Of a stretch of DNA of 64,000 nucleotides, positions 28,026 to 35,616 are shown piece after piece. The DNA is taken from the NCBI GenBank assembly GCA_031291275.1, contig JARLJJ010000338.1, positions 1 through 64,000 of the forward strand, given 5' to 3'. The stretch comes from Formivibrio sp. (lineage in GTDB: Bacteria; Pseudomonadota; Gammaproteobacteria; Burkholderiales; Chitinibacteraceae). Each line of letters starts with the position of its first letter. Position 1 is the stretch's first letter. A model generated the notes under the pieces. That model saw only the letters and a list, made by a program, of their open reading frames with translations. It was not told the DNA's origin and searched no databases. The position numbers were made by a program, and so were the translations under genes.

Positions 28026-28685
28026 ATGAATATCGTTATGGCCCTCCCTTCACACCTTCTGGAAGCAGTCACTCGTCGAATTCAATCGTTTCCGCCTCTC
28101 GTCTGTAATATCACACTGACTGAGACCTTTAGCGCTGAAACATTCGCGACACTGCAGTCAGGTGATGGTGTTCTAATTTTGCAGCCAGCCGATTTCCGCA
28201 TTGCAAAAAACACTGCCGAAACTGCAAAGCAAGCCAGAATTCACTATGGTGAAGTCGGCTTGATTGAATCTCCTCAAGCAGTGCAACAAGGCTTTATGGC
28301 CTGGGTGGGCGGAAAGGCGGCGGATCTGAGCGTACTTGCAGCAGCATTAAACGCCTTAGCCCCGTACCCATATGGTTGGTGGCATGTTGGTGAAGCAGGT
28401 TCAGCAGCTTTTCTACTGGCACTGCTTAAGCAACTCGGCCACGCAATGCAACATCCTATCGACGTATCTTGCCTCTTACCTCAATTAGCGCAGCTGTCTA
28501 ATACACAACAACAGTGCGCTCTGTTTGCCACAGAATATCTGCAAGCTACGGATGGAGAGCACTTTGAAGCCATCTTTCCAGAACGCCAGAATGCGCTAGC
28601 TTCCTTTTTGGATTGCGCGGAATCTCCAGCCAGACAAATTGCCAAGATGATCCAGATGTTCAACCCGTCACGAGTTGGGCCATAA
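28026..28685 (+). CDS. Uncharacterised protein, possibly reduced 6-phosphogluconate/3-hydroxyisobutyrate dehydrogenase-like
   Basis: 219 aa, start ATG preceded by GAGGGAGAGG. No confident family match. The stretch from about 75 to 145 (VGLIESPQAVQQGFMAWVGGKAADL...LAPYPYGWWHVGEAGSAAFLLALLKQL) resembles the middle of 3-hydroxyisobutyrate dehydrogenases, where a GG-x-x-G and an H-V-G-x-x-G-S-G motif precede the dimer helix. The usual N-terminal G-x-G-x-x-G nucleotide motif is missing and replaced by a short region with LQSGDGVLILQPADF. It may be a degenerate or repurposed relative. It lies 19 bp after fnr, so it is probably in the same operon. Confidence 0.6.
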   Translation: MNIVMALPSHLLEAVTRRIQSFPPLVCNITLTETFSAETFATLQSGDGVLILQPADFRIAKNTAETAKQARIHYGEVGLIESPQAVQQGFMAWVGGKAADLSVLAAALNALAPYPYGWWHVGEAGSAAFLLALLKQLGHAMQHPIDVSCLLPQLAQLSNTQQQCALFATEYLQATDGEHFEAIFPERQNALASFLDCAESPARQIAKMIQMFNPSRVGP

Positions 28686-28731
28686 ACACTTGAATCAAGC
28701 AGTCACGACGCACATCATTCTTTCGATTAAC

Positions 28732-28762
28732 AAAAAACCCCGCGATTTAACCGGGGTTTTTT
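28732..28762. terminator. Bidirectional terminator
   Basis: A6-CCCCG (28732-28742) pairs with CGGGG-T6 (28752-28762) over an 9-nt loop, between convergent transcripts (fnr operon and phasin). Confidence 0.93.
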
Positions 28763-28778
28763 GAGGTTCTGTGCCAGT

Positions 28779-29327
28779 TCAGGATGATTTGCGTGCAGAC
28801 GATTTAGTTGCCGTTTTTGCAGATGTTTCAACGGCAGAAACAGTCGCTTCAGCCAACTCGCTTGCGATGCGCTGCGTTGTTTTTGCTACGGTGCCATAAG
28901 CGCTGGTTGCACTTTCTACGGCACTCTTGATCGCAGAGATTGCAGCAGAACTTGCCGGCGCTTGGGCTATGGCGCTATCGAGCGAAACCAACAGGTTTTT
29001 GTTGAAATCAATCAGTTGCTCTTCCACCAATTTATTGAGTTCATTTTGAGTAGCACTGGCTGTTTCATAAACGGTTCTTGCAACCGCCATGGTTTTGGTC
29101 ACCGAAGGTTGCGAAAGCGACTTTTGCAACTCCATCAGATCTTGAACATTTTTAACACCGGCGAGGGACTTGGCTGTCGCTGCATTTTCAGCCAGAAGAT
29201 CGCGCGCAATCTCAAGCTGCAAATTGAAAAGCCGCTCTGCGCCAGATATGGCGATATTGGTCAACCGGATAGCTTTTTCCAGGTTAGCCTGGCTAAGTTC
29301 AGAAAATTGCTGCTGAGGGGTAGTCAT
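28779..29327 (-). CDS. Phasin family protein
   Basis: 182 aa, nearly all helical with heptad-like spacing and few aromatic residues. It matches the phasin_2/PhaP family, including the typical FSELSQANLEKAIRLTNIAISGAERLFNLQLE start. The Lys/Ser/Ala-rich tail TAKTATKSSARKSS resembles histone-like phasin tails. Phasins coat polyhydroxyalkanoate granules, so the organism probably stores PHA; the synthase genes are not in this window. ATG at 29325-29327 is preceded by GGAGA; 13 codons upstream are in frame but unlikely. Confidence 0.9.
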   Translation of the reverse strand: MTTPQQQFSELSQANLEKAIRLTNIAISGAERLFNLQLEIARDLLAENAATAKSLAGVKNVQDLMELQKSLSQPSVTKTMAVARTVYETASATQNELNKLVEEQLIDFNKNLLVSLDSAIAQAPASSAAISAIKSAVESATSAYGTVAKTTQRIASELAEATVSAVETSAKTATKSSARKSS

Positions 29328-29438
29328 GTCATATCTCCGTGGTTTGTGCATAGCAACATAAATCAATTCTTGTATAGCAATCCGCCAAAGTCAAGAAAAA
29401 GTTGTGCGGCGCACAATGGCAATTTTGCAAATACGCAT

Positions 29439-31787
29439 TCAATTTCCAAGCTGTTTTTGCATAATCGCAAGAACAGCCTGGTTTCTTAACGTTTTCAGCA
29501 AATTAAGATGATCAGACGGTATCTTCAACGAATGCGCTTCCGTGCGATCTCCGTAGAAAATTCCTATTGGTTTTTTATCCAAGACCACCGGAAAAATGAT
29601 AAATGTTTTGGCTGGAACCGTACTTCGAAACCAGGCAGGAATGCGTTCTTTAATGGACTCGGCATCAATATCTTCAATCAAGATATCTGCATTGCGCGCT
29701 AAAGCCAGCTGGAAAACATCGTTGGTCTTCTGAGTATCAAAGCTAAAATTTGCAATGATTTTTTTAATATCCGGACCGAACCCAAAGCGTGCCAGCATGC
29801 GTGGTTGCTTGATGTCTCGCGTGCAGAACAGCACACGCTCAAAGCCAATACCGCGGAACATGGTTTCCAACGTCATTCGCAACAAGTCGTTAAGGTTAAA
29901 ACCACTCACCAGGGTATTAGTAATGTCTTGCATCCCTGCAGAGAGGATGGCAGCAGGATCAAGTGGCCCGGATTCATCAACTGAAACCTCTGCAGCAAGC
30001 ATCGCCTCACCGAACGCCTCCTCTTTTTGGCTTTCATTGGTATGTTCAACCGGAACATGGCTTACCGCTTTACGTATGTGTTTGCAGAAATGGCTACCGC
30101 TTTGCTGCACGCCCAGAATCGCAAGGTAATGAAGGTATTGCTCTGAAGCCTCTTGCAGGCAAGATTGGAATTCTCGTTCGGACCAGTTAATCACATTGCC
30201 AAAGCGGGCCATGACTTTAGCCAGGAGTTTACTGGCTTCGACTGGTGATTTCTCGACGACAGGAAGCAGCTCCCCGGAAAGATTTGCAAATACCCGTAGC
30301 CGTTCAACCTGGTTTTGGGGTGGTTTGACCACGCCTTCCGGCAACTCGCGCAAGCTGCTTACGATGCGATCGGGGAAATTCCAGTTACCAGTAACGCCAA
30401 TCGCCAACTCTCGATAACTAATCCCCAATACTGCCTGTGCCGCAATATTTTCGTCCTCTCCCGTTTGCTCGATACGCTTGGCAATTCCCTGACTTTCCTC
30501 GTGAAAATAGTACAGCGTCAGCAGCTTGCCCAAATAATGAAACATGCCGCAAATCTGCGCTTCTTCCACATCGCGCCAACCGCTCTTTTTGCCGATCATG
30601 CTGGCAAGCAGCCCTCCAAAAAAACTCTTTAAAGAAGCTTCACGTAGCTGTTCTGCCTGAACTTTGTCACGCATATGCTCAAACAGCAGCAATGTGATCG
30701 CCAGATTGCGAATGTTATCGAAACCCAAAATGATAATGGCACGCGAAACCGTGCTGATCGCACCACCAAATTGGCCATAGGTGGCTGAATTGACAATGCG
30801 CAGCAATTTATTGGTCAGCGAAAAATCTTTCAAAATTGCGGCAGACAGACTTTGCAATCGTTCTGAATCCGAATTATTGATTTTATTGATTGCACTGATA
30901 CTCTGTGACAGCGCAGGGAAATCGGCGGTATGACTCATCCGACGCAACAGAAAATCAAGAGTACTGTGGCGCCCCGTCACCGCACTATCCTGGCCGACCT
31001 CTTTATCCATCTCCAGCCAATTCACCAGCGCAGCATGCATGGCGCCGGCATGGGTGTAGCGCTCCTGTGGATCTTTGCACAGCGCCACCATGATTAAATG
31101 ATCGAGCTTTTCATCGATGCCCGCGCGAATCGATGAAGGCAAGGCAATTGGCGTGTTTACAACTCGATTCAGCGTCGCAAAAAGCGATCCGCCTTCCACA
31201 GGCAACCGTCCGGTGAGTATCTGGTACAAGGTCATACCTGCAGCAAACACGTCCGCCTGCGCATCGACCGGCATGTTTTTAATCATCTCTGGCGCCATAT
31301 AGCCAACGGTTCCACTCATCCCGATCTGGCCAGCTTGCCGCGTTGCTACCCCGAAATCCATGATGCGCGCATGTCCGTTACGATCAACCATGATGTTTTG
31401 CGGTTTGATATCGCGATGAATAACCCCTTGCGAATGCGCATAACTTAGACCATCAAGCATACCCAGCATCAGTTCTACAGCACGAACGGGCGTCAACGCC
31501 CCTTCGCGATGGAGGAGTGCGGCCAGCGTTTCACCCTCAACGTACTCAAAAACCAACCCCGTACGCCCACTTTCGATGAACACATCATGCAGAGCGACGA
31601 TATTGGGATGCTGCAGTTTGCTTACCAGACGTGCTTCGTCAAGCTCCGTGGGCTGCTCACTTGAACGCAACAATTTGATCGCCACTTTACGATCCAGGCG
31701 AGTATCGACGGCAAGATAAACCGTTCCTTGCGCGCCCTGCCCCAGGTTACGTTCGATGCGAAACCGCCCATTCCCAACTTCAGCCAT
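29439..31787 (-). CDS. Serine/threonine protein kinase with HDOD and GAF domains
   Basis: 782 aa, no membrane segment. Residues 9-265 are a Hanks-type kinase: GQGAQGTVY loop, VAIK Lys38, HRDIKPQN (Asp125), DFG (Asp143), APE. Residues about 285-490 are an HDOD domain (LSQSISAINKI, LRIVNSATYG, ISRAIIILGF-type core). Residues about 615-780 form a GAF domain ending the protein. HDOD domains are catalytically inactive HD relatives used in signalling; GAF binds small ligands. The fusion suggests a sensor in which ligand binding tunes kinase activity; the substrate is unknown. Monocistronic. Confidence 0.92.
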   Translation of the reverse strand: MAEVGNGRFRIERNLGQGAQGTVYLAVDTRLDRKVAIKLLRSSEQPTELDEARLVSKLQHPNIVALHDVFIESGRTGLVFEYVEGETLAALLHREGALTPVRAVELMLGMLDGLSYAHSQGVIHRDIKPQNIMVDRNGHARIMDFGVATRQAGQIGMSGTVGYMAPEMIKNMPVDAQADVFAAGMTLYQILTGRLPVEGGSLFATLNRVVNTPIALPSSIRAGIDEKLDHLIMVALCKDPQERYTHAGAMHAALVNWLEMDKEVGQDSAVTGRHSTLDFLLRRMSHTADFPALSQSISAINKINNSDSERLQSLSAAILKDFSLTNKLLRIVNSATYGQFGGAISTVSRAIIILGFDNIRNLAITLLLFEHMRDKVQAEQLREASLKSFFGGLLASMIGKKSGWRDVEEAQICGMFHYLGKLLTLYYFHEESQGIAKRIEQTGEDENIAAQAVLGISYRELAIGVTGNWNFPDRIVSSLRELPEGVVKPPQNQVERLRVFANLSGELLPVVEKSPVEASKLLAKVMARFGNVINWSEREFQSCLQEASEQYLHYLAILGVQQSGSHFCKHIRKAVSHVPVEHTNESQKEEAFGEAMLAAEVSVDESGPLDPAAILSAGMQDITNTLVSGFNLNDLLRMTLETMFRGIGFERVLFCTRDIKQPRMLARFGFGPDIKKIIANFSFDTQKTNDVFQLALARNADILIEDIDAESIKERIPAWFRSTVPAKTFIIFPVVLDKKPIGIFYGDRTEAHSLKIPSDHLNLLKTLRNQAVLAIMQKQLGN

Positions 31788-32086
31788 ACTGTCATGTCCC
31801 CTTACGTGTAGTTATCAGTATAGCGATGCGCTCCTTTTCTTTGTAAGAATTCAGATGCAGGGCCTAAATCGTGCGTCCATCCACCTTCAACAAAACATTC
31901 ACCATCAATGCTCACACCACGCACTATGTTATTAAGTATGAGTGATTCGACACATACCGAAATCTTTTTGGCCGCAGCAAGATCAGCGACAAAACTTTGA
32001 ACCCAGTAATTTCAACCGAACTGACAAAAAATAGGCTTATCCAAAAAACACGTTCTGATATCGAATATCGAACAGGAGTACACACC
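31788..32086. other. Intergenic region, kinase gene to secreted protein gene
   Basis: 299 bp between divergent genes. No RNA, repeat or clear promoter was recognised. Two short overlapping frames in it look random. Confidence 0.4.
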
Positions 32087-32992
32087 ATGCGTAACAAAAT
32101 TATTTTGTTGTCGATTCTGCTATGCCCGCTGGCACCAGCCATGGCACAGGTCAGCATCGGGATCGGACTGCCCAACGTCAGCATTGGGGTCCATCTTGGA
32201 ACATATCCGAAGCTCGTGCCGGTACCGGGCTACCCGGTCTATTACGCTCCGAACCTGGATTCAAATTATTTTTTTTACGATGGCTTGTACTGGGTCTATC
32301 TGGATGATGGCTGGTACGCGAGCTCCTGGTACAACGGCCCTTGGCGATTCGTAGATCCCATGGCCGTGCCGCTGTATGTATTGCGCATCCCGGTACGGTA
32401 TTACCGCCACCCGCCTGAATATTTCCGCGGCTGGAGAAGAGAGGCGCCACCACGCTGGGATGAACACTGGGGCCGAGATTGGGCTCAGCAGAGAAGCGGA
32501 TGGGATCACTGGAACCGCAATGCGGCTCCCGCACGCCCGCCGCTACCGACTTATCAACGAAATTATTCCGGTGATCGGTATCCTCGAATTGAACAGCAAC
32601 AAAAGCTGCAAGACCAGCACTACCGTTATCAAGCACGTGATCCCTTAGTGCGAGGACAGCGGGAACAATATGCACCTGCTGCGCCCAATCAACGTGAAAC
32701 GCCACGCGCGCCACAGGAGAGAAATCCCAGCAATAGCCAGCGTTTCGGCAATACTCCGTCAAACCAACCGATCGCCCCCAACCGGCCTTCGCCAAGAAAT
32801 GAACCTCGAGGCCAACAGCAGCAACCTCAGCAAGACAACGCCCCAATGCAACAACCATCCCATCAACCGAGACAAGATGCAGGACCACGAGGCAATGGTG
32901 CACATCAGGAATCAAGTCCACAACAGCGAGCGGAACCGGGGAATAAATATCGCAAACCCGTTGAAGAAGGCGACCAGAACCGCAAGAACTGA
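32087..32992 (+). CDS. Secreted Pro/Gln/Arg-rich protein
   Basis: 301 aa. A signal peptide (MRNKIILLSILLCPLAPAMA, cleaved after AMA) precedes a Tyr/Trp-rich domain (about 20-150) with WYASSWYNGPWRFVDP, RYYRHPPEYFRGW and RDWAQQRSGWDHW, then a low-complexity tail (160-301) rich in Gln, Pro, Arg and Asn. This architecture is common in periplasmic or outer-membrane-associated proteins of betaproteobacteria with YXWGXW-like or DUF6600-type regions; I cannot name a family with confidence. AGGAG lies 9 nt before the ATG. It is the first gene of the envelope/stress island. Confidence 0.7.
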   Translation: MRNKIILLSILLCPLAPAMAQVSIGIGLPNVSIGVHLGTYPKLVPVPGYPVYYAPNLDSNYFFYDGLYWVYLDDGWYASSWYNGPWRFVDPMAVPLYVLRIPVRYYRHPPEYFRGWRREAPPRWDEHWGRDWAQQRSGWDHWNRNAAPARPPLPTYQRNYSGDRYPRIEQQQKLQDQHYRYQARDPLVRGQREQYAPAAPNQRETPRAPQERNPSNSQRFGNTPSNQPIAPNRPSPRNEPRGQQQQPQQDNAPMQQPSHQPRQDAGPRGNGAHQESSPQQRAEPGNKYRKPVEEGDQNRKN

Positions 32993-33429
32993 TAACGATC
33001 CTGCGCGCCGCAAGGAGTAAATCTTATACTTCCTCGCGGCGCGGAGCACCGTTAGCCATTGGACTACATTCCTAGTATTTTCAATCACAGGTGTTGAATC
33101 GGCGCGGTGCGGTCTATGTGCCCCTTTTCGATTTCTTTCGCACACCACTCATTTCACACAATTCATCATCAATTTCACGTTATGTGCGACAGCGAACAGA
33201 ACGCAATCCCGTTCTGACGGACGATGGCTGCAATGAACCTTCGCCTTGAGACGGTATTTAGTCCGGGGCCGGGATGCATTCTTCACATCAGATGCCGCTT
33301 ACCGCATCCGAAGTCTGCTTCAGGGGATCAGAAGGTTCGACAATGACTGTCAGTATCTAGCCGCTTCTGCAGGCAGTCGGCAAAGCACCCGAAGGCGGAG
33401 TACGACACAACTTGAATCGGATAAAAACA
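32993..33429. other. 437-bp intergenic region upstream of the OmpA-type gene
   Basis: Contains an imperfect hairpin with arms GCGCCGC (33005-33011) and GCGGCGC (33036-33042) that may end the upstream transcript, the TATGT-N10-ACAGA motif (33181-33200), and an overlapping 7-bp hairpin CAGAACG/CGTTCTG (33197-33216). No gene is supported. Confidence 0.5.
33181..33200 (+). promoter_or_regulatory. TATGT-N10-ACAGA motif, copy 1
   Basis: TATGTGCGACAGCGAACAGA, 230 bp before the OmpA-type gene. Same length and spacing as copies at 34564, 61933 and (minus strand) 61856. Regulator unknown. Confidence 0.5.
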
Positions 33430-34116
33430 ATGACATATACCTTCTCAAAAAAACAAATGGTCCTGGCTGTATCGTGTGCGCTAGCACTGGGTGTTCTATC
33501 GAACGTGGCCCAAGCAGACACTAGCCCGGCCGACACGCTATACGCTGCAGACCAGGCAGGCAGCGCCGTGCGCAGTGGCACAGGCTTGTGCTGGCACACC
33601 GGGACAGGCCCCGCTGTATACAAGGCTGAGTGTGATCCAGCGCCTGTAGTCGCTGCAGTTGAACCTGCCCCTGTCAAGATGGCAGAAGCCGCAGCACCTG
33701 CACCCGCACCAGTTGCCCCTGTTCCCGTGATTGAAAAAGTCAAGCTGGATGCAGATACCTTGTTTACTTTCGACAAGGCGGTACTACGTCCAGAAGGAAA
33801 GAGTGCATTGAACGACTTTGCCGACAAATACAAAGACATCAAGCCAGAAATGATCATGGTCGTCGGCTATACCGACCGCCTTGGTTCCGATGCATACAAT
33901 CAGCGTCTTTCCGAACAACGGGCTAGCGCGGTCAAGAGCTACCTGATTGCCAAGAATATTGATCCAAGCCGTATCAACAGTGAAGGCAAGGGTGAAAAAG
34001 ACCCGGTCACCAAGGATGGGGAATGCAAGGGTGGCAAGAGCGCCAAGGTCATTGCCTGCCTGCAACCTGACCGCCGTGTAGAAGTCGATGTTACCAGCAC
34101 GCAAACCGTAAAATAA
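33430..34116 (+). CDS. OmpA-family outer-membrane/peptidoglycan-binding protein
   Basis: 228 aa. A signal peptide (about 1-30, ending VAQAD) is followed by a short Cys-containing region (SGTGLCWHTGTGPAVYKAECDP), an Ala/Pro hinge and a C-terminal OmpA-like domain (about 110-225): LFTFDKAVLRPEGKSALNDF, VVGYTDRLGSDAYNQRLSEQRASAVKSYL, CLQPDRRVEVDV. This domain binds meso-diaminopimelate of peptidoglycan. There is no eight-stranded N-terminal barrel, so it is a short OmpA-like protein tethering envelope layers. ATG at 33430 is chosen over a TTG six codons upstream. Confidence 0.9.
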   Translation: MTYTFSKKQMVLAVSCALALGVLSNVAQADTSPADTLYAADQAGSAVRSGTGLCWHTGTGPAVYKAECDPAPVVAAVEPAPVKMAEAAAPAPAPVAPVPVIEKVKLDADTLFTFDKAVLRPEGKSALNDFADKYKDIKPEMIMVVGYTDRLGSDAYNQRLSEQRASAVKSYLIAKNIDPSRINSEGKGEKDPVTKDGECKGGKSAKVIACLQPDRRVEVDVTSTQTVK

Positions 34117-34166
34117 ACGCACCTCGCTTACGGTCTGGCTGCCTAAAAATGCCCTGCTCTTGCAGT

Positions 34167-34199
34167 AATGCCGTTCACTTAAGCCAAGTGAACGGCATT
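34167..34199 (+). terminator. Terminator of the OmpA-type gene, formed by the repeat
   Basis: A perfect 14-bp stem (34167-34180 with 34186-34199) and a 5-nt loop, followed by TTTGTTTTTG. The stem is part of the left arm of the 379-bp element. Confidence 0.85.
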
Positions 34200-34400
34200 T
34201 TGTTTTTGTACGATGCTGAATATGTCGGCGGCGATAATAAGCACACCCTTGCCCTGGTAGGTGCCAAGAAGCGCAGCAAAGCACGGGGGTTCGGCGAGGA
34301 CTGTTTGAGCGGGCATCGTCCGCGAGTTCCGCAGCCGCCGGGCTTTGCGAGCATCGCAGGGAACCACGAAGGGGCACCGGAGCGGGCTCGGCTTTCGGGT

Positions 34401-34432
34401 GAAGGGTGCTTTGCCGAGACAAAGCATCCTTC
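34401..34432. repeat. Hairpin within the 379-bp element
   Basis: GAAGGGTGCTTTG and CAAAGCATCCTTC pair over 13 bp (one G-T pair) around the 6-nt loop CCGAGA. The CTTTG-loop-CAAAG core recalls hairpins in intergenic repeats of other betaproteobacteria; this resemblance is from memory. Confidence 0.5.
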
Positions 34433-34563
34433 CTGCCCGCCGTGCGGAAACGGCACTCAAATCACGCGCCGAAGGCGCATAAAACCCTTAAGTGAACGGC
34501 ATTACTGCTCTTGCAGGGCATTTTCTAAGCTCTTGTAAACGCCAGACGAACATTATTATCGGC

Positions 34564-34583
34564 TATGTACGCCAACAGACAGA
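34564..34583 (+). promoter_or_regulatory. TATGT-N10-ACAGA motif, copy 2
   Basis: TATGTACGCCAACAGACAGA, 181 bp before the glycine-zipper lipoprotein gene. Similarity to copy 3 (61933) extends about 40 bp further downstream. Confidence 0.55.
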
Positions 34584-34763
34584 CGACGCCGCGCACTCCT
34601 TCTACGCTTGATTCATCAGAGCAATTCATCACTCTTTGGCAAAGGGAATACATACAGCTCACTTGCGAGCAGCACCCCAAGCCCATGCGTGAAATATGAA
34701 AAAACAGCTTTGGTAAACAAGAAACAAACAATGGAAACGTGACATTTCAAAAGAGGCTATCTC

Positions 34764-34976
34764 ATGAACACTATTCAGAAATTGGTACTCCATACCGTGG
34801 CAGCAACCTTGGTCCTTGGCTTGGCGGGTTGTGCAGGCATGTCGAAGCAAGGGCAGAACACCGCTGTAGGCGCAGGTATCGGCGCAGTCGGCGGTGCCAT
34901 TCTTACCGGCGGTAGCGCAGTTGGAACCGTAGGCGGTGCAGCCGTCGGCGGCGTTATCGGTCACGAAGTTCGATGA
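34764..34976 (+). CDS. Small glycine-zipper lipoprotein (OsmB-like)
   Basis: 70 aa. A lipoprotein signal peptide ends in the lipobox LAGC (Cys23). The mature part is a glycine-zipper: GAGIGAVGGAILTGGSAVGTVGGAAVGGVIGHEVR, alternating Gly/Ala/Val as in OsmB and other osmotically or stress-induced outer-membrane lipoproteins. AGAGG lies 9 nt before the ATG. The TATGT-N10-ACAGA motif upstream suggests joint control with the OmpA-type and BON genes. Confidence 0.82.
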   Translation: MNTIQKLVLHTVAATLVLGLAGCAGMSKQGQNTAVGAGIGAVGGAILTGGSAVGTVGGAAVGGVIGHEVR

Positions 34977-35105
34977 CCAACATGCGATGTGCCAGCCCGA
35001 ATCAGGTAGACACATCGCTATTGATTATCCCTCTTTCCTTGCCGCGAGAATGACCAACACAGTCTATCTCGCCTCGGGATCGGCACCTTTCAGGAGACAT
35101 TTCTA

Positions 35106-35300
35106 ATGCGATTCAACAAAACAGTCATCGCCACTTTGGCTGCAGGCGCATTACTGGCGATCCTATCCGGTTGCCAGAAACCAGAAGGCCCGGCAGAACA
35201 TGCGGGAAAGATAGTTGACCAAGCAGCAGAAAACGTTGGGCAGCAGATCGAAAAAACCGGTGCCGATATCCAGAATGCAGCAAAAGATGGCAAAAAATAA
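35106..35300 (+). CDS. Small entericidin-like lipoprotein
   Basis: 64 aa. A signal peptide with lipobox LSGC (Cys23) precedes a short charged amphipathic helix (EHAGKIVDQAAENVGQQIEKTGADIQNAAKDGKK). The layout resembles entericidin/YjfN-type stress lipoproteins, though no exact family is claimed. AGGAGA lies 8 nt upstream. A GC hairpin (35319-35324/35330-35335) follows 18 bp after the stop. Confidence 0.8.
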   Translation: MRFNKTVIATLAAGALLAILSGCQKPEGPAEHAGKIVDQAAENVGQQIEKTGADIQNAAKDGKK

Positions 35301-35438
35301 TCGCGCTCCTCATGGCCACGGGAGAAAAGCTCCCGGCATGCGCCTGTGGTAAAAACGGTCACCTCTAGATCACCGCAGCTATTTCGTGCCGACAAGCAGA
35401 CATCCGCATTATTTGTTCAAGATGCGCGTATAAGTAGA

Positions 35439-35482
35439 TGAGTCGCGCTTCGCGGCTTCGGCCGCGCGATCCGCCGGACTCA
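35439..35482 (+). promoter_or_regulatory. Complex hairpin in the leader of the kinase operon
   Basis: CGCGGC-TTCG-GCCGCG (35451-35466) is a UUCG-capped stem inside an outer 6-bp stem TGAGTC/GACTCA (35439-35444/35477-35482). It lies just before the leader ORF. Confidence 0.45.
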
Positions 35483-35508
35483 TTCGTGTTTTAACAGAGG
35501 TACCGGCC

Positions 35509-35616
35509 ATGTATAGATTGATTTCAACGATCTTCTTTTCGATCGCAAGACAAAACGTATCGCGAATATCTATGTCCCAGGATCACGGAATCAAGCTTTT
35601 GGCCATTTTTTCTTGA
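35509..35616 (+). CDS. Short leader ORF coupled to the hybrid kinase gene
   Basis: 35 codons, ATG start, with AGAGG 8 nt upstream. The peptide starts MYRLISTIFFSIARQ and has a hydrophobic stretch near each end. Its TGA stop overlaps the TTG start of the kinase gene (TTGA), while the kinase has no Shine-Dalgarno of its own. It is likely a translational leader that delivers ribosomes to the weak TTG start. It could also be a real small membrane peptide. Confidence 0.5.
   Translation: MYRLISTIFFSIARQNVSRISMSQDHGIKLLAIFS

Larger units (their letters stand above)
34146..34524. repeat. 379-bp element bounded by 38-nt inverted arms
   Basis: The left arm (34146-34183) and right arm (34487-34524) are inverted repeats with 34 of 38 positions paired. 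All four mismatches are the centre of CTGC-TCTT-GCAG, which reads the same way at both ends. An extra inner copy of the 14-mer AAGTGAACGGCATT (34186-34199) makes a terminator-like stem with the left arm. Inside lies a 13-bp hairpin (34401-34413/34420-34432). No convincing ORF is present. It looks like a mobile or amplified intergenic element; genome copy number is unknown. Confidence 0.65.

Noticed and set aside
33197-33216. LexA box at GAACGCAATCCCGTTC
   Set aside because: The half-sites are eight bases apart instead of four; it is better read as a 7-bp hairpin.
33246-33524. 92-codon ORF before and into the OmpA-type gene
   Set aside because: No ribosome-binding site, overlaps the real gene in another frame, no family likeness.
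34149-34538. Overlapping ORFs of 93-129 codons in the 379-bp element
   Set aside because: They lie on both strands over repeats and hairpins, have no ribosome-binding sites and resemble no family.
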